Assembly (NCBI GenBank): GCA_902729315.2 | Contig: LR746278.1 | Coordinates: 4,039,501-4,103,500 of the forward strand | Direction: 5' to 3' | DNA: 64,000 nucleotides | Source: Spirodela intermedia | Taxonomy: Eukaryota > Streptophyta > Magnoliopsida > Alismatales > Araceae | Part shown: one piece after another, positions 10,304 through 23,100 of the stretch | Position numbering within the stretch: the first letter of the stretch is position 1 | Layout of the letters: the number at the start of each line of letters is the position of its first letter | Position numbers and translations under genes: made by a program | Notes under the pieces: generated by a model | Told to the model about the DNA's origin: nothing | What the model saw: only the letters and a program-made list of their open reading frames with translations | The model's database searches: none

Positions 10304-13300
10304 TGATGTGAATTAATCTTTCTATAATAAATCACACAAATGTAAATTTTATAAAACTAGAAAATACCATTTTTTAGATTTTTTGAAATATTTGAGAATA
10401 AATAAATAAATTATAATTACATAAGAGATTCCAAAAATAGTTTAAAATTTCTAGGTCAATCACAGGGATGTAAGATAATATTTTATAATATTTTAATTTT
10501 TTTTACAAAGAATATAAACTTTTATAATTTTTGGACTAAATAATAAATATATCATATATTTAAAAAATCTCAAAAAAAGAAATAAGGACGCAGGCGTCAA
10601 GATGATGTTAGCTGCCCAACGAGCATGAATCGAATGAAAATAAAATTCCATCTACTAATTCTTACATAAGTGATTATAGACAATTTAATTAATCAAATTA
10701 AGATCTGTAAAAGCCAAAAGAATTGTATTTGACTGAAGAAGGTTTTCGAAACTTAAAATCACATAAAATATTGCTAGATTAAGCAAAGATTAAGTTGAAA
10801 GTAGAAAAAGCATAGTTCTAACCTCGTGATAATAATCACTAGAATTCTATATTCAGGGGGATTATCAAATGATGTCTATGGCCTTAAAAGCTCTCTTTGG
10901 ACAAAGAAGATGTGGATAATTTTTAGATCTTTTTGAAAAGTATAGAAATCAATAAAGTTGGTCATCAAATCGTCTCCAGTGGCTATCACTCAATAGAGTG
11001 GAAAAATGACAACTTTGTGGATCTCTATCAGTTGTCATCCAACGGAGATAAATTAGATGGAGGTAGGGCACGTCTTAAGGAGTTTCATCCTTAGATCTCT
11101 ATAGTAAGAGAAGGCTTTTCATCGCATCTAGTATGCCTTAAAAGATGATGACTCGTCTCTTAGTGGATCGTCCTCTTTTTGGCAACAACTTATTCGTTAA
11201 TTAATTGGAGATAATTTACTTGATAGATTCACGATCTTTTCATCTAGAATCATTTAGAAATTTAGTAACAATCTTTCACGAATCGCGTTGATAACATCTT
11301 CGTCGATAATTGAGTGATTCTAGCAGCTTCCAAATCTCTAGTGACTCTATAGAAAAATCACGATTTAATTAGATAAAAATATGAATTTTGGCTTTGGTGA
11401 GATTTGAACCCTCGCCGATCACTTGTCTGCATGAGAGAGAGTGAAATAAGTACACAAATACCCTTATAAAGTGACGTTATAAGGGTATATCCTTTTGATT
11501 ATCAAGGGGTATTTTAGATATTAAAATCATTGAAAAGCTCCCTTTTTAGTCCCACATTAGTTATTTTTTGAGTTTTGAGGTGTATATATAATAATAGAAA
11601 ATCCTATGATCAATAAGCCCCTCTCTCGCATGTGTACGACCACTCTTTGTCCCATACCTAGCTGGCCACTAGTGACATGGAAGAGGAGTGACGCACACGT
11701 GCCCCCTCCACCTATCCTTAGTTAGTCTATCCCCTTCTACTCGTCGCTCACCAGATTGTACTTCTGACCCATTTGCGGGCCCCTATTGGCTGACAGGTCG
11801 TACCCTCTTTTTTTTATATTTTTATTTTATTTTTCTTTCTCTTCATTTATCTAAAGAGTATGATTATAAAAATTATATAAATTCACATAAAATTACATAA
11901 TTAGCCAAGAATTCACATTAATCAACTAAAAACCACTTTTATCATTTAACACAAATATAAGTATTTATCATGAGTTAAGGTTTAAAATATATTATTAATT
12001 AATTATTAACTCATGATAATGAAGAGTTAATAGTGCCCAAATGTCAATATTTCATCTAAGGCAATTGTCCATCTATTTATGATTAGTTAAGGTTTTTAGT
12101 TGGTTAATTTGAATTCTTGGCTAATTATATGATTTTATGTAAATTTATATAATTTTTATAATCATATTATTTAGATAAATGAAGAGAGAGAAAATAAAAT
12201 AGAAATATACAAAAAATAGGGTATGACTCGCCGGCCAATGAGGGCCCACAAGCAGGTTGGAAGCACAATCGGGTGAGCAATGAGTAAGAAGGGATAGATT
12301 GACCAAGGATAGGTGGAGGAGGCATGTGTGCGTCACTCTCCTTCCAATGTCACTAGTGGCCAGTCGAGCGTGGGGCAAATAGTGGTCATACACACACAAG
12401 AGAGGGGCTTATTAATCACAAGATTTTCTGTTATTATATATACGCCTCAAAACTTGGTGATGCAGCCCAAACCTTGAGGCCCACTACTGAAGAAGCTTGA
12501 AGCTCAGTATTGATGCACCTTGGAGCCATTACTATTGCAACTTGAAGTCTACTTTACTTGATACACACTGGAGCCCATTACTATTACAATTTGAAGTCCA
12601 CTTTACTAGCCCAATTACAAAATTAGGCCCATTGAAATTCAAATTTTTATTTGAAATTTAAATTTCATCTAAAATTCAAATTTTCGTTTGAATTCAAATT
12701 TCATCTGAATTCAAATTTTCGTTTGAATTCAAATTTCATCTGAATTCAAATTTTCATTTGAATTCAAATTTCATCTGAATTCAATTTTTTTTTATTTGAA
12801 ATTCAAATTTCATCTGAAATTCAAATTTCAACCAAAAATTGATTTCAAATTTAGATTTCATTTGAAATTCAAATCTTGGCGCCCAAATCAAGATGCTTTA
12901 GCCTATTTAAAGGCACCCCTTGTAGCCCTAGAGGCACATTAACTTTTTTTTCAATACAATTTCATGACTTTTCTTCTCTTGATGTTCTCTCCTTCTATTA
13001 GTGGACTCCAGCACCCTTGTGGACTAAGAGAACTTGTTCTTCATTTTGTGGATTCATAATCACCCCCTTGTAGAGTTAAGGACCTATTCTCTTCACCTTG
13101 TGGATTCAGACTGAAAGGACAACTATTAGAGCATGTCTTTTGAGGATTCAAGACATGTCTTCAATGTCCACAACATCAAAGTTGATCACAACTCGTTCAA
13201 GTCATTGCCTCCTCAAGTTTCGTTGTGTCACTTAGAAAATAACCAATATGGGATTAAAGAGGGAGCCTTTCAATGATCTTAATACCCACAATACCCTTTG

Positions 13301-14427
13301 ATAATGAGAAAGATATACCCTTATGATGTCATTTTATAAGGGTATTTGTGTACTTATTTCACTCTCTCTCATGTAGACGGGCGACTAGTAAGGATTTGAA
13401 TCCAAACAGAACCAAAACTCATAATATTATCTGATTAAATCTTGATTTTCTTATAGATTACCAGTGAACGATTAAACCGTCAGAATCACTCAAACATTAG
13501 CAAAAATATCGTCAATGCAATTTGCAAAGCATCGTTATTAATTGTTGAATAATCACAAATCTATCGAGTAAATTATCTCCGATTGATCGACGAACAAGTC
13601 GTCATTAGAAAGAGGACAATCCGTTGAGAGACAAGTCACCACCTATTAAGAACATACCAGATGCAATGAAGAGCCTTCTCTTATTACACAAACATCAGAA
13701 TGAAGCTCTTTAAGATGCGCCTTACTTTCATCTAGTTTTTACTATTCTACTAGGTGACAATTGCCAGAGATGATTCAACGATCAGTTTCATTAATTTCTA
13801 GACTTTCTCAGAAGATCTAAAGATTATTCACGTCTTTTTTATTCAAGAAGAGTATTTGAAGCCATAGACATTGCACAATAATCTTTCTGAATATACAGAA
13901 TTTTGGCAATTATTGTCGTAAGGCTAAAATTCTACCATTTTTACTTTTAACTTATTTTTTGTATCTTGTGTGATTTTAAGTTTCAAAAACTTTTTTCAGT
14001 CTAATATAATTCTTATAGCTTTATAAATCTTAATTTGATCAATTAAATCTTCTATAATAGCTTACATAAGAATCAACAGGCAGAACTCTATTTCTGTTCA
14101 ATTCACATTCATCGGGCAGCTGACGTCATTTTGACGTCTGCACCCTTATTCCTCTTTTTTGAAAATTTTTAAATATATTTTATATTTATTATTTTGTCTA
14201 AAAATGATAAAAAATCATATTCTTTCAGTAAAATTTTAAGATATTAAAAAATATTATCTTACATGCCTATGATCGACCTGAAAATTCTCTACTATTTTTG
14301 GAATGTCTTATCTAATTATAGTTTATTTATTGTTCTCATATATTTCTAAAAATCTAAAAAATAGTATTTTTTAGTTTTATAAATTTTAAATTTGCATGAT
14401 TTATTATCAAATGATTAATTCACATCA
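10304..14427. mobile_element. Large inverted-repeat (foldback) element, arms about 1.6 kb
   Basis: The left end TGATGTGAATTAATC at 10304 is matched by GATTAATTCACATCA ending at 14427. Homology between the left arm (10304 to about 11935) and the reverse complement of the right arm (about 14427 to 12095) continues through many landmarks. Examples are the GACGTCA/GCTGCCC block (10588-10612 versus 14116-14140), the GTACACAAATACCCTTATAA block (11451 versus 13340) and the TATATATAATAATAGAAAATC block (11584 versus 12425). The centre (about 11936-12094) is a short spacer with its own palindrome. Termini are TG...CA, with GTGCA on the left and GTGCT on the right as a possible imperfect 5-bp target duplication. 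No transposase or reverse transcriptase is visible, so it is non-autonomous. The right arm is interrupted by a solo LTR. Confidence 0.8.
12458..13230. mobile_element. Solo LTR nested in the right arm of the foldback element
   Basis: The insert begins TGATGCAGCCC and ends TTGTGTCA. It is flanked by CTTGG (12453-12457) and CTTAG (13231-13235), a 5-bp target duplication with one mismatch. The left arm of the foldback element reads straight across the equivalent site (near 11566), which fixes the boundaries. Inside are a 35-bp tandem repeat (the TTTTCGTTTGAATTC phase starts at 12681, 12716 and 12751), a TATA-like CTATTTAAAGG near 12903 on the plus strand, and a T-rich region after it. Length is 773 bp. 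No internal retrotransposon domain is attached, so it is a solo LTR left by recombination, or a very short non-autonomous element. Confidence 0.78.
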
Positions 14428-15030
14428 GTGCTCGACGTTTGCTGTGGGATCATCATTTCTAAGGTAAACTAATAGTTGATGCCATCTTTCTTCATTAGTA
14501 CCAAGATCAAGAATTACAAGTCATTTTTATATCAAATATAATGAATATTTTTGTGGTATTAATAAAGAAGACTCATATTATTTGATAATATAGAAAAATA
14601 TATGAGAACCCTCGATTACAAAATAAATGAAAGGGTAGGCAATGTATCATTCATTCACTTAAGCACTTTGTACATCTCCTCTCATAAGCACCTCGTTGCG
14701 TTATTTATCTCATCCGTATTGTTGTATTCAGGAGGACATGAATCAAATTATTTACATGGATGGATAAATAGATAACTATTTTTAAACTCGATTCTGAGAA
14801 CCGTCGGTGTGGAGTTGGATCCATACCGACGGCTGCCGTCCATTCCCTGGCGAAGGACTCCCGTTACCCTTTTCAGATGCTAAAACCCTAGCATCTTCGC
14901 CGTCGGGAACTCTGCCCGCCCCGACGCCCTCATCCCTCGTCCCTCTCTCATCGGTATCACCACGTCATCGTCTTCTCCTGTCTCAGACGCGTGACACCGT
15001 CGTCAACATTCGGTTTTGCCGTCGGTTCCC
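14428..15030 (+). promoter_or_regulatory. Upstream region of the carbamoyl-phosphate synthetase small chain gene
   Basis: The first half is AT-rich. From about 14800 the sequence becomes GC-rich and pyrimidine-rich, as expected of a plant 5' leader. A long open frame from 14807 overlaps exon 1 in a different frame and is not the protein. An in-frame TGA at 14992-14994 precedes the ATG chosen at 15031. No single TATA box could be assigned. Confidence 0.4.
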
Positions 15031-18000
15031 ATGCTTCGGACACCAGCCGCTGCGATCCTTAATGTCACCGGCAGTCTCTCAGCAACTCCTCGTGCTGGTA
15101 ATCTCTCTCGCTCTCTCTCTCTCTCCCCTTCTCCCTTTTCCTCCCTTGGTCCCCTTTTCGCCGGCGAGCCCCCCCCCCCCCCCGTGCGTATCTACGAGAA
15201 ATCGAAATAATTTCTTATACATGTTTATTTTTGTGACGAACCGACTTTATTTGTTTGCTCTGGAAAGCCAGCCCGTCTTTGGTGATTTCCTACGATATTT
15301 ATGTGCCCTCGTCTTTGGTGTGTCAGAACTGCATGCAGTTGGAAAACCGTGGAAGATTTCTGATGCAAGGCTGGCACTCGAGGATGGTTCCATATGGAGG
15401 GCCAAGTCTTTCGGTGCCCTGGGAACACAAGTTGGTGAAGTAGTGTTCAATACATCCTTAACTGGGTAATTTCCATGGCTCAACCTTTTCTGCTTCTGTT
15501 GGAAACTGCTAATTGGTAATGCTGTGAATGCCTGAACAACATTCCGATGTGAGATACGTATTACTGCGAAAACTTTCGCCGGGGATTCTTCCGAAGCAGA
15601 CTTTTATATTTATTTGAACTAATAGACAGCATTATGTTTTTATTTACCCGTGAAGAGGTAGACCTATGTTGTATACGCCCTCCCTGTGGTCTTCAGAACT
15701 TTTAAAATTTAGTGAAAGGTATTGGAGAAAGAGTTCATCAATTGTGTAAAGAGTAGAGTACGCATTGACCATTTGGTGATTGCTGTTCGTGAAATCTTGC
15801 ATCTTTGCCGTCTTTAGACGCCACTCTACATGTTTATCAATGTTTGTAAAATTATCCCATATTTTTTGGGTCCGATTTTCTGATACTTGTTGAAAGGTTT
15901 CATGACTTGTAGTCCCATAACTTTGTCTCATTTCTCTTTTAAATTATGATGACAGGTACCAGGAAATTCTCACAGATCCAAGTTATGCAGGCCAGTTTGT
16001 CCTGATGACGAATCCTCATATTGGCAATACTGGTGTTAATCCTGGTGTGTTTTTATTCCTCATTTTGAATTTTCCAGCAAATGCTTTATAATCTAGATGT
16101 TAGTAAAACTTGTGTTTGGACCTTCTACAGGTGATGAAGAATCTAGGCAATGTTTCCTCACGGGTTTAGTAATCAGGAGCCTCAGTATTTGGTATTCTCA
16201 TTTCTTATCATCTATCATTTTTCTCATTACAGCTGAAATGAGTTATGAAAAATAGTTTGACCAACCTGAAATTTCATAATCATCTGTGATCAGTACGTCA
16301 AACTGGCGGTGCACAGAATTACTTGGTGATTACTTGGCGAAAAGAAACATCATGGGAATATGTAGGTGCACTTGTTAAGTTCATGGATCTTTTTCCCTTT
16401 GTCTCGAGTTTCTGTCAGATATTTTATGTGATCTTATGAAACAGATGATGTCGATACTCGCGCCATCACTCGTAGATTAAGACAGGATGGTAGTTTAATA
16501 GGTGTTCTGAGCACCGAGGAATCCAAAACAGATGATATGCTTCTGGAGATGTCCCAGAAATGGAAAATCGTCGGTAAGTTTCAGTTTCACATTAATCATT
16601 TCGTTTTCTTCTTTCTCTAGTATGTAAATTTATTGTCTGCCAGTAAGTTGGAAGTCGGCTGTATTGATTTTATTCTATCTCCCCTATTCCTTCCAAAGTG
16701 AGTAAATCCAATTTGAGGCAATAAAAGATTCATCCTTTCCAACTTGGTATCTTTCTCCAATAAAGTTCAGCCAATTTCAAATGAAGATTTTAAATTTCGG
16801 GCCGGGGTATCCCCTAGGAGCTCTGCTGATCCTCGTCTGACCATTATTGCAGTTATGACACGACCGATTTCTACACTTATTTTTTGGTTTGTACTTTGAT
16901 CCGTTGAAGGATTCATCTGAATGGATGAACACTGCTCCATTTATCAATTTGGTTACAGATGTCTCAGTCCACATTTTGAATGACGTGATTAAACTAAATG
17001 TAATGTAGTAGATATTTCCAATCTTCTCAAAGTGTATTCATTATATTTTATTGACGTTTTCAATCGAAATATAACCTAAAATTTGTACAGCCTTGGAAAT
17101 TAACTTCTTGATGTAAACTTTTTTTGGTCTTAAAGTTGTCTAATGGATGAAAAATTGATATCATGATCATTATCTTGCTAATCATCAGGCGCTAATCTTC
17201 TGAAGTGTCCATTCGTCGAGTTATTTAAGCTTTACGCCTGAAACAGTTTATAGTTCTTGTAAACACTGCTGAAGTATAATGTCTTGAGGAATGCTGCTAT
17301 TTTCCAATCATACACTTTCTACTCATTTTGTTGATCTGTTTGTCTTGAATGTGATTCCCATTGCTCTTCTAAACTTGGCATCTTTTTTGCATGTTACTAT
17401 GGCTCATGTGCTTCCTTGAAAGAAGGGATTGATCTTCCCATGTCTCTGTAGGTGTTGATTTGATAACTGGCGTCTCTTGTGATAATCCATATGAATGGAC
17501 AGAGAAAACTGATCCAGAGTGGGAATTCAATGAAGCCCAGAACCTGGCAGAGAAATTACATGTTAGCATAATTTAATCATATAGAAGATTACCTTAGAAC
17601 ATTCATTCAATTTCTTTTATTAACATTTTTTCTTATCTTTATAGGTCGTTGCATATGACTTTGGGATCAAATATAACATCCTGAGGAGACTGGCGTCTTC
17701 TGGGTGCAAAATTACTGTTGTGCCTTCGACTTGGCCTGCATCGGAAACTCTAAAGATCAACCCTGATGGAGTTCTTTTCAGCAATGGCCCAGGGGATCCA
17801 GCTGCAGTTCCTTATGCAGTACAAACGGTGAAGGAAATTATTGGAAAGGTTCCAGTTTTTGGAATCTGCATGGGTCATCAGTTGCTTGGCCAGGCTTTGG
17901 GTGGCAAGACTTTTAAGATGAAATTTGGTCACCATGGAGGAAACCATCCCGTCTGTAACCTTAAAACAGGTCGTGTGGAGATCAGTGCTCAGGTTTGACA

Positions 18001-19152
18001 TATTTTACTCAGCAATAATTTATAAATTTTTGGAATCTCCATTGACACTATTAATTAATGTGGTCGTTTGATCTACACAATCTGCCCTATTTTTAACTGG
18101 CATCTGCTCTCTCGTTTTCAATTCAGCTATATCTTGTAAGATATGATAAGTCTTTGTGCTGTTCCCTTTTAAGAGTTATGTTCTAGTTGGATTCTATACT
18201 GTGAAAGATGGTTATCTAAACCTCATTGACGATTGTTTTCTTTACGTCATGTAGAACCACAACTATGCTGTCGATCCGGCATCACTCCCTGCTGGTGTGG
18301 AAGTTACTCACATTAACCTGAATGACAACAGTTGTGCTGGTCTTTCATGCCCTGAGCTAAAGTTGATGTCCTTGCAGTACCATCCTGAGGCATCCCCAGG
18401 GCCTCATGATTCAGATCCTGGTAATGTCTCGTCACATCTGGTGATAATCATTTCTACGAAAATAATTGTGAAAAATAATCGTGTTCATTTCTCGAGTCAA
18501 ATGGTGTCTATGAACGCAAATGGAGAGAGACAAGATCCATTTCGATCACATATTTTAACCTTCTTGGGTTTTGACTTGAACTGGTTTGTGAGCAACAGGA
18601 AAATTTGACACATTATCATTGATTTATTTTTTTTCTAATGGGCAAAATGGAGTTAATATTTATCGAACATCTGGATGGTTATTTTTCTAATGGCATATTT
18701 CAACCTTCTGCCCTCTGTATTTATTCTTTCTTTTCTATTTTCTTTGATTGTGGGTGACTGTCACGATGGATTGGGTCTGACTCTGCCGTTAGAAGTTGTG
18801 ATTACCGAATGCCGACTGCGCTCCTCTCTGAATTCTTGTTCATTTCAAGTCTGGAAGAGTCCCCTTTCTTTCAATTTATTAAAACATAAAAAATGTATCA
18901 AACTTGGGTAATCTTTTCTTTATATGGAAAGTTCGACAGTCTCTTACAGAACTTGCAATGATGCTCAAATGCATGAAACTATCCATCTGGGTCCTCACTT
19001 CTTCATAGTTTCACTTTTCCGTCTGTCTAGTGCTCTGCATAATCTGCTTCTACTGGCACCTCAAGAAGAAATTGCTAAATAATGTAATCTTCTTCGTTGC
19101 AGCTTTTGGAGGTTTCATTCAATTGATGAAGCTAGTTAAGCAGAAGAAGTAA
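15031..19152 (+). CDS. CARA: Carbamoyl-phosphate synthetase small chain, chloroplast (glutaminase subunit)
   Basis: Ten exons: 15031-15097, 15327-15465, 15956-16044, 16131-16191, 16294-16361, 16445-16573, 17452-17561, 17645-17992, 18255-18420, 19103-19152. Every GT-AG junction keeps phase, and they encode about 408 residues. The N-terminal small-chain domain starts at [15 protein letters not shown] (near residue 29) and includes [30 protein letters not shown] and [10 protein letters not shown]. The class I glutamine amidotransferase domain follows. Its nucleophile Cys is about residue 296 in [15 protein letters not shown], and its His and Glu are near 380 and 382 in [14 protein letters not shown]. 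The subunit hydrolyses glutamine and passes ammonia to the large subunit. The resulting carbamoyl phosphate feeds arginine and pyrimidine synthesis in the plastid. The presequence ([20 protein letters not shown]) is short for a transit peptide, so the N-terminus is the least certain part. The gene converges on argininosuccinate lyase. Confidence 0.95.
15169..15183. repeat. Homopolymer C15 in CARA intron 1
   Basis: Fifteen consecutive C residues follow a CT-rich donor-side region in the first intron. Such runs are prone to sequencing-length error, but being intronic it does not affect the protein. Confidence 0.95.
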
Positions 19153-20190
19153 ATGGGATTACAGTCGATGCTTTGACAAACGCATGGGACTGAGTGGAAT
19201 TTGTGACTTGCTCCATGGTTTCTACCAGGATGTGCCAGATTTTGTTGAGTTCGAGTGGATATGACGCAAAGATCTACATGTTCCACACTCACAGGGCTCT
19301 TCGAGTGGAGGTGTAGTGATTCATGGGCTCCTCCAATGGAGGAGATGTCAGCCCAACGCAAGCTTCATCTCCTTGCTTTGAATCATCCTCTAGATATGCC
19401 CATCAAAAGATTACATCTTCTATCCTCCTCTTGGTTCAAGAAGTGAACGGTCATCTATTTAGTTAGTTATATATCCTTGTAAAACCCTTCTATTATCAGT
19501 TAAGTTCTTGTCTTTTATACATCGCAATATCAGGACATATACCATCTTTTGCATTCTTTCAATCATAAGTTAACCATAGTTGAAAGGGGCTAATATTTTA
19601 CCTACTACTGAAAAAAGATTACATCTTTGAACTATCCTCAGTCAGCCTCTTTCAATCCCCGCTCTCCCATTCCCATTTCTCGCCGTATATTCTCTCCCCT
19701 CTTCTCTCCCTCTCTTCCCATTTGTCTCTGTATCTCTCTCCTGACCCCTCCCTCCCATGAGCATCATCCTCTATCTCTCTCTCTCTCTCTTCCTCTAGAA
19801 TAGCTATGCACCTCTCTCTAGACCCTCTCATTTCCCCATGTCTCTCTTAAGATGAAAGAAATTTATGTATATTTCTTTTGTAATATATTATCTCTTTCAT
19901 CCCCGGTTGATGACTGAAGATCACAAGAGGTGATCCAAGGTTAGAGAGAGAGAGAGAGAGAGAGAGGGCTTCCCTGATATAAACTGTTGTCACAAGATTG
20001 TGCCTCAGTAAAGGAGATAAGATTACTGAGAAAGATGAAAAAGGTAATTAATCATCCAAAACATATAACTAGTTCAGAGAAATTCAATCTGATGCCCTGA
20101 AAAATTCCCAACTGAGATTCAAGACACAAGACTCTGCTTCCATCATCCGGGACAGCATGGAATCATTGATGGGGAGCTCCCCCACACCTT
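19153..20190. other. Convergent intergenic spacer between CARA and ASL, with CT and GA tracts
   Basis: The 1038 bp between the two stop codons must hold both 3' untranslated regions. Pyrimidine-rich sequence occupies about 19650-19830, including a (TC)n run near 19772-19790. A pure (GA)n microsatellite lies at 19943-19967. The first 300 bases after the CARA stop are moderately GC-rich without an open frame of note. No separate gene is seen. Confidence 0.6.
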
Positions 20191-23100
20191 CTACTCGCTG
20201 GCGTCTGTACTGATGCCGAGCTTGGACACCCAGTAGCTGAGCTGCTCAGAGACGCATGCAGAACCCGTTGACCCATAGGAGCAAAACTTTGACACCGAGT
20301 TGTTGACTCCTACAAACTCGTAAACATCCTTCTCAAATACGGGATCGATGGCCGTCAACTCATCGAGACTAAGGTCTGAGAGTTGACAGTCTTTTGAGAG
20401 GCAGAAGGCAACACATCTTCCAACTATATCATGAGAGGTCCTAAAGGGCACGCCCTGCACAAAAACGTCAGAAGGTCAGCAAGCTGCCGTCCAGACAAAC
20501 TGGTCAACGGCCATGAGAATCGAGGAACTGAATAAGAATGTGAGACTTTCTGCACCAAAAGTATTCTCTTAAAGGATCAGCCGCCTCATGAAAATCTTAT
20601 ATCCAAAAAAGCCCATGTACGAACAAGGATTGATCTTATCATTTCCTGCCTTTGTGTTTAAGACTATCTTATCATACAAGCTAGAAGAGAATTTTGTTTT
20701 GGTTTGCAATTTATGGGAAAAAAAAAGTCAACAGAGCACTTACCTTCTTAACAAGGTAATCGGCGAGGGTTGTTGCATCCAAATGCCCAGCTGGAAGAGC
20801 CCTTTGTATTCTTTCATGATTGAATGTGATATTCTGAGCGAACTCAGCAGTGACCTCGAGCATTCCCATAATGGTTTTGACACTATCAAATAATGGCTCC
20901 TTATCTTCCTGCTCCATGAAAAAAGATTCATCACCGAATGCCAGACAAAACAAAAGCAGAAAAATTCCTATTTATGGGCAATAAAAACATTTCAGAGATA
21001 GTGGGTACTAATCAGGATGGTTGACCTGAAGATCTCGATTGTATGCCTGGGGAAGGCCCTTGCAGAGGACCAAGACTGTGATCAGGTCCCCTACAACCCT
21101 TGCAGATTTACCACGAACAAGCTCCATTGGATCAGGGTTCTTTTTCTGAGGCATGATGGAGCTTCCAGTGGATACTGAGTCACTGGGTACCAAGAATCCA
21201 AACTCTTCTGATGCCCACAGGACCCACTCTTCACCAAGACGAGAAAGATGAATGGCAGCTATAGAACTAGCTGATAGAAACTCCAGGACAAAGTCACGGT
21301 CGGATACTGCATCAATGCTGTAACATCACAGCGTACTAATCAGGATGGAAAGGATATTAACTCTAGTAAATGCTTTACCAAGTGAAGAGAGATGAATGCC
21401 AAAATTCTGGCCAGGCAGTAAATCAAGGCGAAAAATGCAATATAAAAGCCAGGAACCACGGAAAATACAACACTACTAAAAGTAGCAACATTCTTCTCAA
21501 AGTGGATAATACTATCACAAATGCGTTAAATATAATATCTACTCTCATTACTCCTCTGCCAAGCACAGCTACAAGAGGTTCTCAGGGTAGGAAAAGAGGA
21601 AACCATTCACATGAGTAGCCTCTTGTATGAAATCATGATCCACATCAGAATCTTTAATTTCAATTGACAATTGGAACCCCACAAGAAAGGACTGAGCTTC
21701 CATCTGAAATGGAATAGTAGACACTGAATAACGAGTTTGGCATGACAATCCCAATTTTGGCGAACTGATCTTCCTCATTAATGGAAAACTTTCTTTTTTC
21801 TCTAACTTTTTCTGCTTCTATCTTCGCGATCCTGATGAGTACACATATCAAATGAATAGGCTAGATGGTGTAGCCACGCACTAAACAAGTATTCCCTTCA
21901 TTTGAGAGGATATCTTTTGTCTACGAGTGCTCAGGAGACAAGACACATGGTGAGTTCCGAGAGAAGACATAAAGGAAGTAACTACACACCCTGAGATCAA
22001 TAAAGCCCCCTCCATGTGTCTCAGATCTTCATGTTCAAATAAAGTAACATACTACTCCAGTGCCATGAAAAGAAGAGTATCTTTAATTCATAGAATGTGA
22101 GATAATGGCAAATCCTAACTCACCAACAATGAATGGCCAGATTTGCTGGAATCCGTAATGATGGATAGCATATGTAACGAAAAAATATGAATGGTCAGAT
22201 TTGGTTCAGATGAAGGATACGTGCATTAGATATAATTAGAACTAGGGAACATGGTTTATTTTCAAAATATACCCATAAAAGTAAACTTTTTGTCTGAGTA
22301 TATTGTGGTACCGCCCCATGCAAAATTAGACCTTTCGACATCCGGAGAGATGGTATTAAACATCATGGTTTCCGACAATGTGCAAAAAGCTGATGTCTGT
22401 AGGTTGTGGACTCTGCAGTGAATATGATGAACTATTTACACGGTTGTAACATTCATGATGTTTAAAACCAGGGATAATCAGAAATGACATTGTGCACCAT
22501 TTACAAGTGAAAGATAACATCATTGAAGAATTCAGAAAACATCAAATCCCCCAAGTTGGATTCGAACCTATGACCAGATCAGACAGTGACGGTTGTAGTT
22601 AGGAGACAAATGTTCACCTAGTTCCACCCAAGCTTCATCCTGGTCATGGATAGATTACCCATGTTCAGGTTCATAAGCAGTGACAATCGCCCTGTGAAGA
22701 AGAAGCTACTATCTTTCTTAGGAGAGGTGAGGCTTCGCTGATTGAGAACACTCATGGCCTACTCCGCTTTTAAAATTATAACAAATAGTGGAGCGCCTTT
22801 GTTACCATTGAGTGCGGAATATCTATCCTTTCATATTTTCCCAAATCAAGACGGAAGGAAGACTACCAATACAATAGGAGTAGATGTCCTTAGAAGAAGC
22901 TGAGTTGATAAAACAAGAGAAAACGTTACCAGTCCAGCTGAATCTGAGAATTCTAGACTGAAAGACTATCCACTTGCTGACTAACCAACCCAAAGCCCAC
23001 AAAGGAAAGTTCAAATCCCAAACTGTTTCCCTGTCCTACTTGCTTTCTGATCTACCATGGACAAACGGACGACTTTACGTGGTGAACTGCCCAAAGAGAG

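Noticed and set aside
11395-11440. tRNA-like GGTTCAAATC motif on the minus strand
   Set aside because: Its partner in the right arm has the same diverged motif, no cloverleaf forms, and it is part of the foldback element arms.
14807-15469. 220-codon plus-strand frame reading through exon 1, intron 1 and exon 2 of CARA
   Set aside because: It matches the small-chain sequence only after exon 2 starts; before that it crosses the intron and uses another frame in exon 1.
18297-18608. 103-codon frame running past CARA exon 9
   Set aside because: The real exon stops at 18420 with a GT donor, and the frame then continues into the intron by chance.
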